Below, in pieces: positions 43,340 to 53,018 of a DNA stretch of 64,000 bases. The DNA lies in contig CAZQSL010000001.1 of assembly GCA_964595945.1 (NCBI GenBank), forward strand, positions 1 to 64,000. The letters are read 5' to 3'. The notes under the pieces are model-generated. The model was not told the origin of the DNA, searched no databases, and was given only the letters and a program-made list of their open reading frames with translations. The DNA is from CAZQSL01 sp964595945 (lineage in GTDB: Bacteria; UBP15; UBA6099; JAJRTR01). The first letter of the stretch is position 1. Every line of letters begins with the position of its first letter. The position numbers and the translations under genes were made by a program.

Positions 43340-44588
43340 CAGACGCTCCGGCCAGCAACCGCCATCGCCGCCGGCGAAGCAGAGTGCTGCTTTCGCCAAT
43401 TTCGGCACGCCCGATTATACGTTTCTGATGATCGTGATACTCCTGACCTGCGTGGGTCTTGTCATGGTCTTCAGTTCGAGTGGCGTCTTTTCGCTCAATA
43501 CCCAGTCGGACGCACTGTATTATCTCAAGCAGGAAGCCAAGTGGGTAGCGATGAGCCTTTTTGCGATGGGCTTTATGATGGTGTTCAGCTACAAGCGTTT
43601 CAGGAAGCTGGCCCTGTGGGGGCTTGGCCTTGCGGTGGCGATGCTGGCGGCAGTGCTTGTGCTGCCGGAGAGTCTCGCGCCCACCGTCAACGGCTCCAAC
43701 CGCTGGCTGCAGATACCTGGGCTGAGGATACATGTCGGCGAATTCGCCAAGTTGACGATGATTGTGTTTTTCGCCGTTTTTCTTTCAAGCAAACAAAGGG
43801 ATATCAGGCAGTTGCCCAATCTGTTGACGATAGTGGGCATCTATGGCGGCATCGGGGTTTTGCTGCTGATGGAGCCTGATTTCGGGATGACGTTTGTGAT
43901 CGGTCTCATCCTGGTGGCGATGCTGTGCATTGCCGGAGTCAACAGCGGTCTGCTACTTGGCGGCATCGCTGCCGGCGTTGTAGGCGGATGGTTTATCGCC
44001 ATAGCCGAGCCTTACAGATATAAAAGGCTCATGGCCTTCCGCGATCCGTTCGCCGATGCGGATGGAGTGGGCTATCAGGTCGCCCAGTCGCTGATCGCGA
44101 TTGGCAACGGAGGATGGTTCGGCCGCGGACTGGGGAAAAGTCTCCAGAAGCTGATGTTTCTGCCTGAGCAACATACGGATTTCATATTCTCGATCATAGC
44201 CGAAGAACTCGGCATCCTCGGGGTCATGCTTGTCGTCGGGCTGTTCATAGCCCTTACGGTACAGGGGTTCAAGATCGCGATGAAATGCGAAGACCCGCTG
44301 GGTAAATACCTTGTGTTCGGGATTACGTTCATGATCTCGGCACAGGCGCTTTTCAACATGGGAGTAGCCACGGCTATGCTGCCGGTCAAGGGGCTGACAC
44401 TGCCGTTCGTCAGCTTCGGCGGTGCGTCGCTTCTTCTGACTTACGCGGCTGTCGGCATAGTGCTCAATGTGTCGGCCAACTCAAACAGGGAACGGATGAA
44501 AAAGAATGAAATGTCTCCTTCTGGCGGTGGGGGGAACGGGCGGTCACATATTCCCGGCAATAGCCCTCGGCCGTCACGTAATGGATAA
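43302..44588 (+). CDS. ftsW: Lipid II polymerase/division protein FtsW
   Basis: 428 residues, SEDS family with about ten membrane helices. Marker motifs: NGSNRWLQIPGLRIHVGEFAKL, GYQVAQSLIAIGNGGWFGRGLG, LPEQHTDFIFSIIAEELG and FVSFGGASLLLTYAAVGIVLN. It polymerises septal glycan strands together with FtsI. The start is TTG 43302, with GGAGG 9 bases upstream, inside the end of murD. The C-terminal tail of 28 residues overlaps the murG start by 83 bases in another frame. Confidence 0.95.
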   Translation: MKQKSQKPGQPVDRRSGQQPPSPPAKQSAAFANFGTPDYTFLMIVILLTCVGLVMVFSSSGVFSLNTQSDALYYLKQEAKWVAMSLFAMGFMMVFSYKRFRKLALWGLGLAVAMLAAVLVLPESLAPTVNGSNRWLQIPGLRIHVGEFAKLTMIVFFAVFLSSKQRDIRQLPNLLTIVGIYGGIGVLLLMEPDFGMTFVIGLILVAMLCIAGVNSGLLLGGIAAGVVGGWFIAIAEPYRYKRLMAFRDPFADADGVGYQVAQSLIAIGNGGWFGRGLGKSLQKLMFLPEQHTDFIFSIIAEELGILGVMLVVGLFIALTVQGFKIAMKCEDPLGKYLVFGITFMISAQALFNMGVATAMLPVKGLTLPFVSFGGASLLLTYAAVGIVLNVSANSNRERMKKNEMSPSGGGGNGRSHIPGNSPRPSRNG

Positions 44589-45612
44589 AATGCCCGATGT
44601 GCGTGTGTGCATCGCCGGCAAACGCGGAGGACAGGAAGAGCGCGCCGCCGCTCTGTACGGGATCGAGTTTCACCCCGTGAAAGTGGCGAAGGCTCCTGCC
44701 CGAAAGCTTTCCGCAGGCACCTTGAAATTTCCAGCCGAAATTGGGTCTGCCGCAGCGACCGGAGTATCGACGATCAAAAAACTGTCCCCCGGTGTTGTCG
44801 TGGGATTCGGCGGCTACGTTTCTTTTCCAGCCACTGTCGGCGCTGCGCTATGTAAGGTGCCGGTCTATATCCACGAGCAAAACGCATTCGCGGGCAAAGC
44901 CAACCGGGTGCTCGCACGATTCGCCCGTGGTGTATTTATCAGCTACGAGGAGACCAGCGGTGTATTCGGGCAAAAGTCGATACTGACAGGCAATCCGTCG
45001 CGTTTCGAAAACGTGCCACTCCCCTCGAAGGAAGAAGCGCGTGTCAAGCTCGGCCTCGACCCGGTAAAGCGCACTGTGTTCGTTTTCGGCGGCAGCCAGG
45101 GCGCCCGCAGCATCAATACGGCAGCAGCCTCATTTGCCGCTTCGCTCGGTGAGCGGGCTGACATACAGATGCTCCACCTTTCGGGCAAGGCCAATTACGA
45201 AGCCGTACACGACGCCTATGCCGGGATCACTTCACAGGATGGCATCAGAGTCTCCATCCTCGACTACCTCGATGACATGCTCTCGGCCTACTGCGCCGCC
45301 GATGTCATCGTGTGCCGCGCCGGAGCTTCGACGATCGCCGAAACGTGCTCGATCGGCATACCGTCGATCCTCGTACCGTTTCCCTTCGCTGCCGACGATC
45401 ACCAGCGTTTCAATGCTCGGGCAGTCGCGCGCAAGGGCGCTGCGATCATGGTGGACGACACGGAATTCACCGGCGAAAGAATGGCCGCCGAAGTACTCGC
45501 TCTGATCGACGACCCGGCAGCCTGCGAAAGAATGACAAAAGCATCCAGAGACTCCTACACGGCCGGCGCGGCCGCGAAGATGCTGAAAACGATCGAAAGC
45601 CTGCTCTTGTGA
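44506..45612 (+). CDS. murG: Undecaprenyldiphospho-muramoylpentapeptide GlcNAc transferase
   Basis: 368 residues. GT28 glycosyltransferase with VGGTGGHIFPAIAL at the very start, GFGGYVSFPA, HEQNAFAGKANR, VFGGSQGARSIN and CRAGASTIAE. It adds GlcNAc to lipid I to make lipid II on the cytoplasmic face of the inner membrane. The start cannot be later because the glycine-rich loop begins at residue 9, so the overlap with ftsW is real. In many bacteria murC, murB and ddl come next; here ftsQ follows. Confidence 0.97.
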   Translation: MKCLLLAVGGTGGHIFPAIALGRHVMDKMPDVRVCIAGKRGGQEERAAALYGIEFHPVKVAKAPARKLSAGTLKFPAEIGSAAATGVSTIKKLSPGVVVGFGGYVSFPATVGAALCKVPVYIHEQNAFAGKANRVLARFARGVFISYEETSGVFGQKSILTGNPSRFENVPLPSKEEARVKLGLDPVKRTVFVFGGSQGARSINTAAASFAASLGERADIQMLHLSGKANYEAVHDAYAGITSQDGIRVSILDYLDDMLSAYCAADVIVCRAGASTIAETCSIGIPSILVPFPFAADDHQRFNARAVARKGAAIMVDDTEFTGERMAAEVLALIDDPAACERMTKASRDSYTAGAAAKMLKTIESLLL

Positions 45613-45631
45613 AATTGATTGCCAAACGGCA

Positions 45632-46498
45632 ATGGAAATATTGATGATGATGAGTGAAGAAAAAAATGACAACATGCCAATAATTGGCGCATCCCCCGCG
45701 CCGGACGCCTCTCCGCGTCCAAAGCAGTCCGTGGGCACGCCGATGGAGACGACTATGCGCCGCATGAAAAAGCGAAAAGTCCGCGTCTGGCGTGTTGTGC
45801 TGCTCGCTTTTCTCGTCATGTGCGGCACTGTATTCGCTATCATCAACACCGATCCATTCAAAATCCGCACTGTAGAGGTCAGCGGCATCAGACGTGTCAG
45901 CGCCGAACAGATATACCGCGACTCTAATATCGAAATCGGCGGCAACCTCGTGTGGCTGCGCACCTCGAAAATCAAACGCCGCATCGAACAGCGTCCTCTC
46001 GTCACCAGGGCTGTCATCCACAGGATACTCCCCTCGACTGTCAGCATCATCATCTTCGAGCGCAAGCCCTATGCCTATGTCACTAACGGCAAGGACTATT
46101 ATCTGATCGACCGCGAGGGCTACGTGCTCGACCGCGTCGCGGGCATCGGCAACAAACAATTGTTCCGCGTCTACAGCAACAGTGTAAAACCCGCCCAAAG
46201 GGGCGAAAAACTCGTGTTTCCCCACTCGCCGGTATTCGACGATTTCGTGATCATACTCGACAAATACATGGCCGGCCGCTACCAGACCGTACGCTTTGAC
46301 CGCCACGGCATCAAGCTCACGCTCCGCGATGGCACCTACGTACTGCTCGGCAAGGGCAGCGACCTCGAAAAGAAAATTATGCTCGTACCGGTGATCACAG
46401 AAAAACTCAATGCCGCGCATGAGGAGTACGAAGGCCTGAACCTTGAATACCTGTCAGTGCCGTCATTCATCGAAAAGGAGAAAACGGGCGCACAATGA
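45632..46498 (+). CDS. ftsQ: Cell division protein FtsQ/DivIB
   Basis: 288 residues. Cytoplasmic N terminus, one membrane helix (VWRVVLLAFLVMCGTVFAII), then a POTRA domain (KIRTVEVSGIRRVSAEQIYR ... PSTVSIIIFERKPYAYV) and a beta domain. It scaffolds FtsL/FtsB and the septal synthase. The start is uncertain because several ATGs lie close together and no clear ribosome site is seen. Followed by a DUF881 gene as in Bacillus. Confidence 0.88.
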   Translation: MEILMMMSEEKNDNMPIIGASPAPDASPRPKQSVGTPMETTMRRMKKRKVRVWRVVLLAFLVMCGTVFAIINTDPFKIRTVEVSGIRRVSAEQIYRDSNIEIGGNLVWLRTSKIKRRIEQRPLVTRAVIHRILPSTVSIIIFERKPYAYVTNGKDYYLIDREGYVLDRVAGIGNKQLFRVYSNSVKPAQRGEKLVFPHSPVFDDFVIILDKYMAGRYQTVRFDRHGIKLTLRDGTYVLLGKGSDLEKKIMLVPVITEKLNAAHEEYEGLNLEYLSVPSFIEKEKTGAQ

Positions 46499-47085
46499 AA
46501 CGCTTGGCCGCACTGATAATCTTTTCGATCGTGATGGGTATCTGCATAAACCACATCGCGCGCGGCAACCTGCCCGTAGCAAGGCTGTCGGACTCACGCT
46601 ACTTCTACGATGCACGTACCGAAAACGGTGAATCCTCCGCACGCATCGCGCGACTCGCGGGCATGACTCCCGTACACGGACAGGGCATCCGGCTCATCGT
46701 CGACGACGCCACACGCGACGGCTCCAATTCAAATGTGCCGGTGGAAAGACTCATCGTACACGAACGCGATCTGATGCTGATACGCAACGAACTTTTCGCC
46801 GCTGGCGCGACCGCCATGTCAATCAACGGCGAACGCATGGTCGCCACCACAGAAATCAGGTGCGTCGGTCCCGCCATAAGGATCAATACCCGCAACACCG
46901 CCCCCCCATATTATGTAGACGCGGTGGGCGACCCGAAAGTGCTCAAGAAAGCCGTCCTCGTCATGGGCGGCCTGTTCGACATCCTGACGATGGAGCGGAT
47001 TTCCGTGAAAATCGAAGAGAAAGACAATCTCGTGATCCCGTCACTCATCTCAAGCGTGACGGTGCGCCCGGAGGCTCAGCAATGA
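46495..47085 (+). CDS. DUF881 family protein (YlxW/YlxX-like)
   Basis: 196 residues. N-terminal membrane helix (LAALIIFSIVMGICINHIA) and an outside domain with GQGIRLIVDDA, LMLIRNELFAAGATAMSING and CVGPAIRINT, the DUF881 signature order. In Gram-positive bacteria DUF881 genes sit between divIB and sbp/ftsA; the exact role is unknown but is tied to division by position. Overlaps ftsQ and sbp by 4 bases each. Confidence 0.85.
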   Translation: MKRLAALIIFSIVMGICINHIARGNLPVARLSDSRYFYDARTENGESSARIARLAGMTPVHGQGIRLIVDDATRDGSNSNVPVERLIVHERDLMLIRNELFAAGATAMSINGERMVATTEIRCVGPAIRINTRNTAPPYYVDAVGDPKVLKKAVLVMGGLFDILTMERISVKIEEKDNLVIPSLISSVTVRPEAQQ

Positions 47086-47414
47086 TCCTGTGTCTCGTCG
47101 GACTCGTGATCGGATATTTCATCGGCATGACCATGGAAGCGACTTCGCTCGCACGCTTCGGCACGGAAAACGTCATGGTCGTATTCATCGCTATCGCCGA
47201 TCTGACAGCTCTGATTCTGATGAGAAAAAACACACCTATCCTCAGGGGCCTCGCCATCCGTTGTGCGATCTGCGCGGCGGCAATATGGATGGAAGCAAAA
47301 ACGGATTTTCCCGTAGTTCTTTTATTGACCGTACTGTTCACAGCGTCGTTATTCAAGACGCTCACAACAGACGCAATCAGGCAATCGCGGCTGGTGTCAG
47401 ATGAAAAAGGCTGA
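47082..47414 (+). CDS. sbp: Small basic protein Sbp (DUF1290)
   Basis: 110 residues, three or four membrane helices (LCLVGLVIGYFIG, VMVVFIAIADLTALIL, LLLTVLFTASLFKTL). Size, hydrophobicity and position between a DUF881 gene and ftsA match the Sbp/DUF1290 family known from Bacillus and Actinobacteria. Function unknown. Its end overlaps ftsA by 14 bases. Confidence 0.78.
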   Translation: MILCLVGLVIGYFIGMTMEATSLARFGTENVMVVFIAIADLTALILMRKNTPILRGLAIRCAICAAAIWMEAKTDFPVVLLLTVLFTASLFKTLTTDAIRQSRLVSDEKG

Positions 47415-48648
47415 CGAAAACAGAATAGTGGCCGGCATAGACATCGGCACATCAAAAGTCTGCGCCCTCGTCGCCCGCGTGGACGAAGCCGGCAAGATCA
47501 GTGTCGCCGGCGCTGGCGTCGCGCCCAATGACGGCATGAAAAAAGGCCTCGTCGTCGACATCGACAAGGTTTCACACGCGGTCTTTACAGCAGTAGATCA
47601 GGCCGAAAAAGCCGCTGGATGCGTCGCCGAAAACGTCTATGTGACCGTATCCGGCAATCACGTTACTACCAATGCCGGCAGAGGCTCGGCCCCCGTTGCC
47701 AATCCTGAACGGGGCGTCGCTCCCGACGATGTCCGGCGCGCGCTCGACGCTTCGAAATATCTCTTGATCCCGCCAGACAAAAAGATCATTGGCGTGATCG
47801 AAAACGACTTCACTCTCGATGGCCACGGCGGAGTGACCGACCCGGTAGGCATGGCTGGCTCACACCTTGAGGTCAACGTCCAGATAGTCACCGGAGCCAC
47901 GGCTTCCGTGCAAAATCTCCTGCGAAGCATCGACAAGGTCGGCATAGAGGTCGATGCCATGATGCCCGCAGTGCTCGCCTCAGGCGAAGCCGTACTCAAC
48001 AGCGACGAAAAGAAAGTCGGAATACTGCTGATCGATTTCGGCGCTGGCACGACGTCGCTCGCTATGTTTCGCAATGGTTTCATGACCGATGCGAGGGTCA
48101 TCCCCATCGGCAGTTCACATATAGACAACGACATCGCTGTAGTGCTCGGCACATCGCCGGCAGATGCCGAAAAACTAAAAATCGAATACGGCAGCGTATC
48201 ACCGAAACTCCGCGATGAAAGTACTCCCGTCGAAGTCACCCTCATCGGACGCGACGAAAAAAACCAGATACCGCGAGGAATGCTCTGTCAGGTGATACAG
48301 CCACGTATCGCCGAACTCCTCGACATCATCGTCAAGGAACTTCGCGACAGCTTCAGCAACGCCACACCGCCCGCCGGAATTGTCATCACTGGCGGCGGCG
48401 CTCACCTGCCCGGCATGATCGAGGCAGTCGAACAAAAACTCGGCTATCACGTACGACTCGGCAAAACGCTCTACGCGGGCGAAAACGCCGCTCGCCTCGG
48501 CGATCCGCGATTTACCGCTGCAGCTGGCCTCCTGAGATGCGCGGCAGCGAGAGTAGGGAAAATGCGCTATGAGCAAGAATCACAACCGTCCCCCTTCAAA
48601 GGAGCCTGGCTCACACTGGTTGCCTTTTTTAGAGGACTTTTTAAATGA
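47401..48648 (+). CDS. ftsA: Cell division protein FtsA
   Basis: 415 residues. Actin-like ATPase (VAGIDIGTSKVCALV, IDFGAGTTSLAMF, VITGGGAHLPGM) with the family's 1C domain (YVTVSGNHV...). The C terminus ends in an amphipathic helix (WLTLVAFFRGLFK) that anchors FtsZ filaments to the inner membrane. Confidence 0.96.
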   Translation: MKKADENRIVAGIDIGTSKVCALVARVDEAGKISVAGAGVAPNDGMKKGLVVDIDKVSHAVFTAVDQAEKAAGCVAENVYVTVSGNHVTTNAGRGSAPVANPERGVAPDDVRRALDASKYLLIPPDKKIIGVIENDFTLDGHGGVTDPVGMAGSHLEVNVQIVTGATASVQNLLRSIDKVGIEVDAMMPAVLASGEAVLNSDEKKVGILLIDFGAGTTSLAMFRNGFMTDARVIPIGSSHIDNDIAVVLGTSPADAEKLKIEYGSVSPKLRDESTPVEVTLIGRDEKNQIPRGMLCQVIQPRIAELLDIIVKELRDSFSNATPPAGIVITGGGAHLPGMIEAVEQKLGYHVRLGKTLYAGENAARLGDPRFTAAAGLLRCAAARVGKMRYEQESQPSPFKGAWLTLVAFFRGLFK

Positions 48649-48739
48649 AGTGCCGCCCCCCGACGGCTGGCACGTGCAAGGTAAAAAATCCGACTCCGGC
48701 AGACAGCCGGGAGGAACCGATACCCACGGAGGTGCACAG

Positions 48740-49957
48740 GTGGAATTCGAACCAAAAGCTGAGAAATTCGCGAAGATAAAAGTCGCTGGTGTCGGCGGTG
48801 GCGGCTGCAACGCGGTCAACCGCATGATCGATGTTGGCGTCGGCGGTGTTGACTTCATCGTCGTCAACACAGACGCTCAGGTGCTCATTGACAGCAAGGC
48901 GGCACACAAGCTCCAGATCGGCGGAAAACTCACTCGCGGCCTTGGCGCCGGCGCCGACCCCGAAGTCGGCAAACAGGCTGCCGAAGCGAGCGTAAGTGAA
49001 ATCGAAACATCGCTCGAAGGATCCGACATGGTATTCGTCACCTCCGGCATGGGCGGCGGCACCGGTACAGGGGCATCTCCCATAGTTGCGCGCATCGCAC
49101 GCAAACTCGGCGCTCTCACTGTAGGTGTCGTCACAAAGCCCTTCGCCTTCGAGGGTAAACGCCGCATGGCTTTCGCCGAACGCGGCATCGAAGCTCTCGC
49201 CGCCGAGGTCGACACCCTCATCGTCATCCCCAATGACAAGCTGCTCGACATCATCAGTCCTGGCACATCGCTCGTCGAAGCTTTCAGGAGCGCCGACGAC
49301 GTGCTCCGCCAGGGCGTGCAGGGCATTTCCGATCTCATTACAAAACCCGGTCTTATCAACCTCGACTATGCCGATGTCAAAACCATTATGAAAGACGCCG
49401 GCTCCGCTCTTGTCGGCATCGGCATGGCTTCCGGCGATGACCGCGCCAATCTCGCCGCGCAGCAGGCCATCTCATGTCCGCTGCTCGAAACTTCCATCGA
49501 AGGCGCCCGCGGCATTCTTATGAATATCACCGGTGGCTCAGACATGAGTCTTCTCGAAGTCCACACCATCGCCCAGGTCATCAACACCGCCGCCTCCGAA
49601 GACGCCAATATCATCTTCGGCGCCGTCGTAGACGAAAAACTCAAGGACGAAATCAGCGTCACTGTCATCGCCACCGGCTTCGGCTCGGCCTCCTATTCGA
49701 CAAAAAAGGTTTTCGCCCCTACAGTCGTCGCGCACAAACCCCAGGAGATCGTGTTTTCCAAACCCCTCCGCGACAGAATCCCCGAACCACCGCAACCGAA
49801 AACCCCTGTCGACGAAGTTGACACCGTCCGCGACGAGCCGGCACCCGCGCCGGCCGCTGCTCCCGAGCCCAAGTCCGAACCTCTCCCGCACACCCCTTCC
49901 GGCGACGAGCTCGATATCCCTTCATTCCTTCGCAACCGCAAGAAGAAAGACGACTGA
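48740..49957 (+). CDS. ftsZ: Cell division protein FtsZ
   Basis: 405 residues from GTG 48740, which has an ideal GGAGG 7 bases upstream and gives the usual short lead before IKVAGVGGGGCNAVNRM. Tubulin signature GGGTGTGASP, T7-loop region, a disordered Pro-rich linker (about 335-385) and the C-terminal peptide DIPSFLRNRKK that binds FtsA, SepF and others. The same frame is open back to ATG 48569, which would add 57 residues and overlap ftsA by 80 bases. It polymerises with GTP into the division ring. Confidence 0.96.
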   Translation: MEFEPKAEKFAKIKVAGVGGGGCNAVNRMIDVGVGGVDFIVVNTDAQVLIDSKAAHKLQIGGKLTRGLGAGADPEVGKQAAEASVSEIETSLEGSDMVFVTSGMGGGTGTGASPIVARIARKLGALTVGVVTKPFAFEGKRRMAFAERGIEALAAEVDTLIVIPNDKLLDIISPGTSLVEAFRSADDVLRQGVQGISDLITKPGLINLDYADVKTIMKDAGSALVGIGMASGDDRANLAAQQAISCPLLETSIEGARGILMNITGGSDMSLLEVHTIAQVINTAASEDANIIFGAVVDEKLKDEISVTVIATGFGSASYSTKKVFAPTVVAHKPQEIVFSKPLRDRIPEPPQPKTPVDEVDTVRDEPAPAPAAAPEPKSEPLPHTPSGDELDIPSFLRNRKKKDD

Positions 49958-49973
49958 TCACTGGGCGGCCCCG

Positions 49974-51602
49974 ATGCGCGAGTCTCATCTCTACGAAAAC
50001 ACATCGGGCGCCTCCCCGGAAGCAGCGGCTCTCAAAGTAGCCATCTGCTTCCCAGGCAACTACAGGGTGGGCATGGCAAACCTCGGATTTCTCTGGGTGC
50101 GCCATCTCGCCAATTCCATGCAGGAGGTTCGCTGCGACCGGTTCTTTATGACTGACCGGCAACTTAATAAAAAAACGGCCCTCTTTTCGCCCGATTCCCA
50201 CATGACACTCGCCGACTACGATGTCGTGGCGTTTGCCCTGCCCTACGAACCCGGCTATCTGAATGTCCCGGCAATGCTCGACGCTGGCGGCATCCCGGCG
50301 CTGGCGTCCACACGTTCGCGTCTGCCACTCGTGGTCGCAGGCGGCATGGCAGTCAGCGCCAATCCCGAGCCCATGTCCGCAATCCTCGATGCCGTCCTCA
50401 TCGGCGAGGCCGAGGGAGCGTGGCAGATGCTGCTCGAAAAGTGCATGGACTACATCACAGGCGGCGCCAGAAAAGCACGTCGCGGACGGCCTTCCGAATC
50501 TTTTTTTCGCGCGCTCGCGTCCGAAGGCCCGTTCTATGTCCCGTCGCTGTATGACTACGCATTCGACGGAAAAGGTATTACTGAAATCACCGACATAGAT
50601 GGTGGGCCGCCACTCGTGATCGAGTCCAATTATGCCACACGCATCGACGCCGCACATTCGCCCCTGATCACCGACGGATCGGCGTTCCCGGGCATGTTCC
50701 TCGCAGAGCTCACACGTGGGTGCCCCCACAGGTGCCGCTTCTGCCTCGCGGGCCACACGGGCGGAAAATTCCGCATCGCCGAAGGCGCCGCTGACGCAGT
50801 CGCACTTTCAAGGGGAAAGGCAAACGGCATCGGACTCATCGGCACCGCGTTCACGCGATCGCCCGACACACGCGCAATATGTGCTTTCGCCGTCGAAAAC
50901 GGTATGCGCGTTTCGTTTTCATCTGTGCGTCTCGATGCCGGCACGACCGCCCTCATGCGTGAATTTTCCCAAGCGGTCTCGATGGATACTGTCACGATCG
51001 CTCCTGAGACGGCTACCGACCGCCTCGGCGCCATTGTCGGTAAAAACATTTTCGCCGAGATGGAATCATTCGCCGACGCCGCCAGAGAAGCTGGCGTCAA
51101 ACGGGTGCGCATGTACTACCTGATCGGAGTGCCGGGAGAAACGGACGGCGATGTGGCTGCCATCGCTGCCCACGCAAAGTCGTTCGGCGTGAAATCCGGT
51201 TGCGAGGTCATGGTGAGTGCTACTCCGCTGATCCCAAAGCCGATGACGCCGATGCAATGGTTCGCTTTCGCTGACGTTGGCGACCTGAAAAGAAAGCGAA
51301 AACTGCTAAAGAACACTGCTCGTAAAGAAGGGCTCGAAGTGAAAGTCGAGGGACTCGCCGAATCATTCACGCAAGCGGTGCTCGCCCGCGGCGACCGTCG
51401 CCTTTCGCCCCTGATCGCGGCTTGCGCGGACAGTCGGCACGAACCTTTTGAAAATATGATCGCAGCGGCAGGACTCGACGCCTCGTACTGGACACGCGCT
51501 CTGCCGCTTGAGGCGATGCTGCCGTGGAGCACCGTAAGATATGGCCTCGCTGCTGAAGAACTTGAAAAAATATACATGGATACACTCGCAGCCGTGAAAT
51601 GA
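49974..51602 (+). CDS. Radical SAM protein with B12-binding-like N-terminal domain
   Basis: 542 residues. The first about 190 residues resemble a cobalamin-binding Rossmann domain (GNYRVGMANLGF, DVVAFALPYEPGYLNVPAML, ..LVVAGGMAVSANPEP), without the DxHxxG motif that holds B12 base-off. The radical SAM core carries C250-xxx-C254-xx-C257 (RGCPHRCRFC) and IAPETATDRLGAIVGKNI. This type occurs next to division genes in several anaerobes, with unknown substrate. It starts 16 bases after ftsZ and overlaps yggS by an ATGA. Confidence 0.85.
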   Translation: MRESHLYENTSGASPEAAALKVAICFPGNYRVGMANLGFLWVRHLANSMQEVRCDRFFMTDRQLNKKTALFSPDSHMTLADYDVVAFALPYEPGYLNVPAMLDAGGIPALASTRSRLPLVVAGGMAVSANPEPMSAILDAVLIGEAEGAWQMLLEKCMDYITGGARKARRGRPSESFFRALASEGPFYVPSLYDYAFDGKGITEITDIDGGPPLVIESNYATRIDAAHSPLITDGSAFPGMFLAELTRGCPHRCRFCLAGHTGGKFRIAEGAADAVALSRGKANGIGLIGTAFTRSPDTRAICAFAVENGMRVSFSSVRLDAGTTALMREFSQAVSMDTVTIAPETATDRLGAIVGKNIFAEMESFADAAREAGVKRVRMYYLIGVPGETDGDVAAIAAHAKSFGVKSGCEVMVSATPLIPKPMTPMQWFAFADVGDLKRKRKLLKNTARKEGLEVKVEGLAESFTQAVLARGDRRLSPLIAACADSRHEPFENMIAAAGLDASYWTRALPLEAMLPWSTVRYGLAAEELEKIYMDTLAAVK

Positions 51603-51622
51603 CTGCTGTGGAGATGATGAAA

Positions 51623-52306
51623 ATGAAAAATATAATTGCTGGAAACATCAACAGAATACTCGAAGACGTAGCTGATACTGCCGCGCGCTGCGGCAGGAGT
51701 GCCGGCGAGATCACTCTCGTGGCAGTGACAAAAATGCGCAGCGAGGATGAAGTCATCGCCGTTATGGATGCAGGTATTACAAACATCGGCGAGAACCGCG
51801 TGAAAGATGCGTCTGAAAAAGCGCATGTCATCCGCGAAGGTGTGACGTTCAGACTGATCGGGCACCTCCAGACCAACAAGGCGGCGCTGGCGGTCAGGAT
51901 TTTTGACAAGATAGATTCGGTGGACACAGTGCGGCTCGCGGAAATCATTTCGGAGGAAGCTCTGAAAAAGGGCCGCGGCCCCCTTGAAATACTTGTGCAG
52001 GTGAATAGCTCGGGCGAGGAAAGCAAGTCGGGATTTGAGCCGCAGGAAACCGCAGATGCAGTGGCGGCAATCGCCCTGCTGCCCGGACTGTCAGTAAAGG
52101 GACTTATGACAATCGGCCCGCTTACATGGGACGAAATTGAAATCAGAAAGTCATTTCAGATGATGAATAGGCTTTTCGACGATATAAAAACCGGCCAACC
52201 CGGTTTCGACACCCTTTCGATGGGGATGTCCGGAGACTATCGGATAGCCATCGAAGAAGGCGCGACCATGATAAGGGTCGGCAGCGCGATTTTCGAAAGG
52301 AGGTGA
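51623..52306 (+). CDS. yggS: PLP homeostasis protein YggS/YlmE
   Basis: 227 residues from ATG 51623, 9 bases after GGAG; ATG 51599 (overlapping the previous stop) is an in-frame alternative. TIM-barrel PLP-binding protein: LVAVTKMRSEDEV with the PLP lysine, NIGENRVKDA, RLIGHLQTNK, GLMTIGP and LSMGMSGDYRIAIEEGATMIRVG. It buffers pyridoxal phosphate and affects amino-acid pools. In Gram-positives (ylmE) it sits just before sepF, as here. Confidence 0.93.
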   Translation: MKNIIAGNINRILEDVADTAARCGRSAGEITLVAVTKMRSEDEVIAVMDAGITNIGENRVKDASEKAHVIREGVTFRLIGHLQTNKAALAVRIFDKIDSVDTVRLAEIISEEALKKGRGPLEILVQVNSSGEESKSGFEPQETADAVAAIALLPGLSVKGLMTIGPLTWDEIEIRKSFQMMNRLFDDIKTGQPGFDTLSMGMSGDYRIAIEEGATMIRVGSAIFERR

Positions 52307-52428
52307 CGATTTTCGCACAGTGGATTTCCACACCAGCATCATGGCGGCCTTAAGGCCGCATGACCCCTGCATTTGAGAGAATAATACTACAAGTCTCCCA
52401 TGAGAGACACGAAAACGGAGGTAACAAA

Positions 52429-52893
52429 GTGTTTGAAGCAATTTCCCAGAACGCGCTCGTAAAAAAGGTGCTTAATTTCATCACGTTCCAGGAAGATGAC
52501 GAACAGGAGCAGGGATACCAGCCAGAAGCGCCGCAGAGCCAGCACACCGCCGCACCCCGCAAGACCGGCAAAGTCCTGCCCTTCACCAACAGCAATCCTA
52601 TGGCAGTCGCTGTCAACGACCCGAAATCGATGGAAGACGCCCGCGAAGTCGCGGACAATCTCCGCAGCAATATGGTCGTGCTGATGAACATCTCCAAGAT
52701 GGAAAAGGACATGGCGAAAGAAATCCTGTTCTTCCTCAGCGGCGTGGTGTACGCACTCAATGGCGACTCGAAAAAAATCGGCGACGGTGTTTTTCTCTTC
52801 ACGCCTCACGGCATCCCGATCCGTGACTTCGAAGCAGTTCAGGCCGAAGCGAAACCCGCACAGAAAAGCAGTCTTTTCATCGAAGAGCTGTGA
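52429..52893 (+). CDS. sepF: Cell division protein SepF
   Basis: 154 residues from GTG 52429, with GGAGG 7 bases upstream. An N-terminal amphipathic segment (VFEAISQNALVKKVLNFITF) for membrane contact, a linker, and the SepF core (ADNLRSNMVVLMNISKMEKDMAKEI.. LSGVVYALNGDSKKIGDGVFLFTP). It anchors FtsZ to the membrane, a role shared with FtsA. Typical of Gram-positives, cyanobacteria and archaea. Confidence 0.93.
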   Translation: MFEAISQNALVKKVLNFITFQEDDEQEQGYQPEAPQSQHTAAPRKTGKVLPFTNSNPMAVAVNDPKSMEDAREVADNLRSNMVVLMNISKMEKDMAKEILFFLSGVVYALNGDSKKIGDGVFLFTPHGIPIRDFEAVQAEAKPAQKSSLFIEEL

Positions 52894-53018
52894 CACGGCG
52901 GCAAATCTCGTGATGAGTCGCGGGGTGATCGACTGATTGCAATGAAATACAGATGACCTGCGCAGACGGTATGCGGTGACGCTCCGTGGGCGTGTGTGTT
53001 TGCGACTGGAAGGAACTT

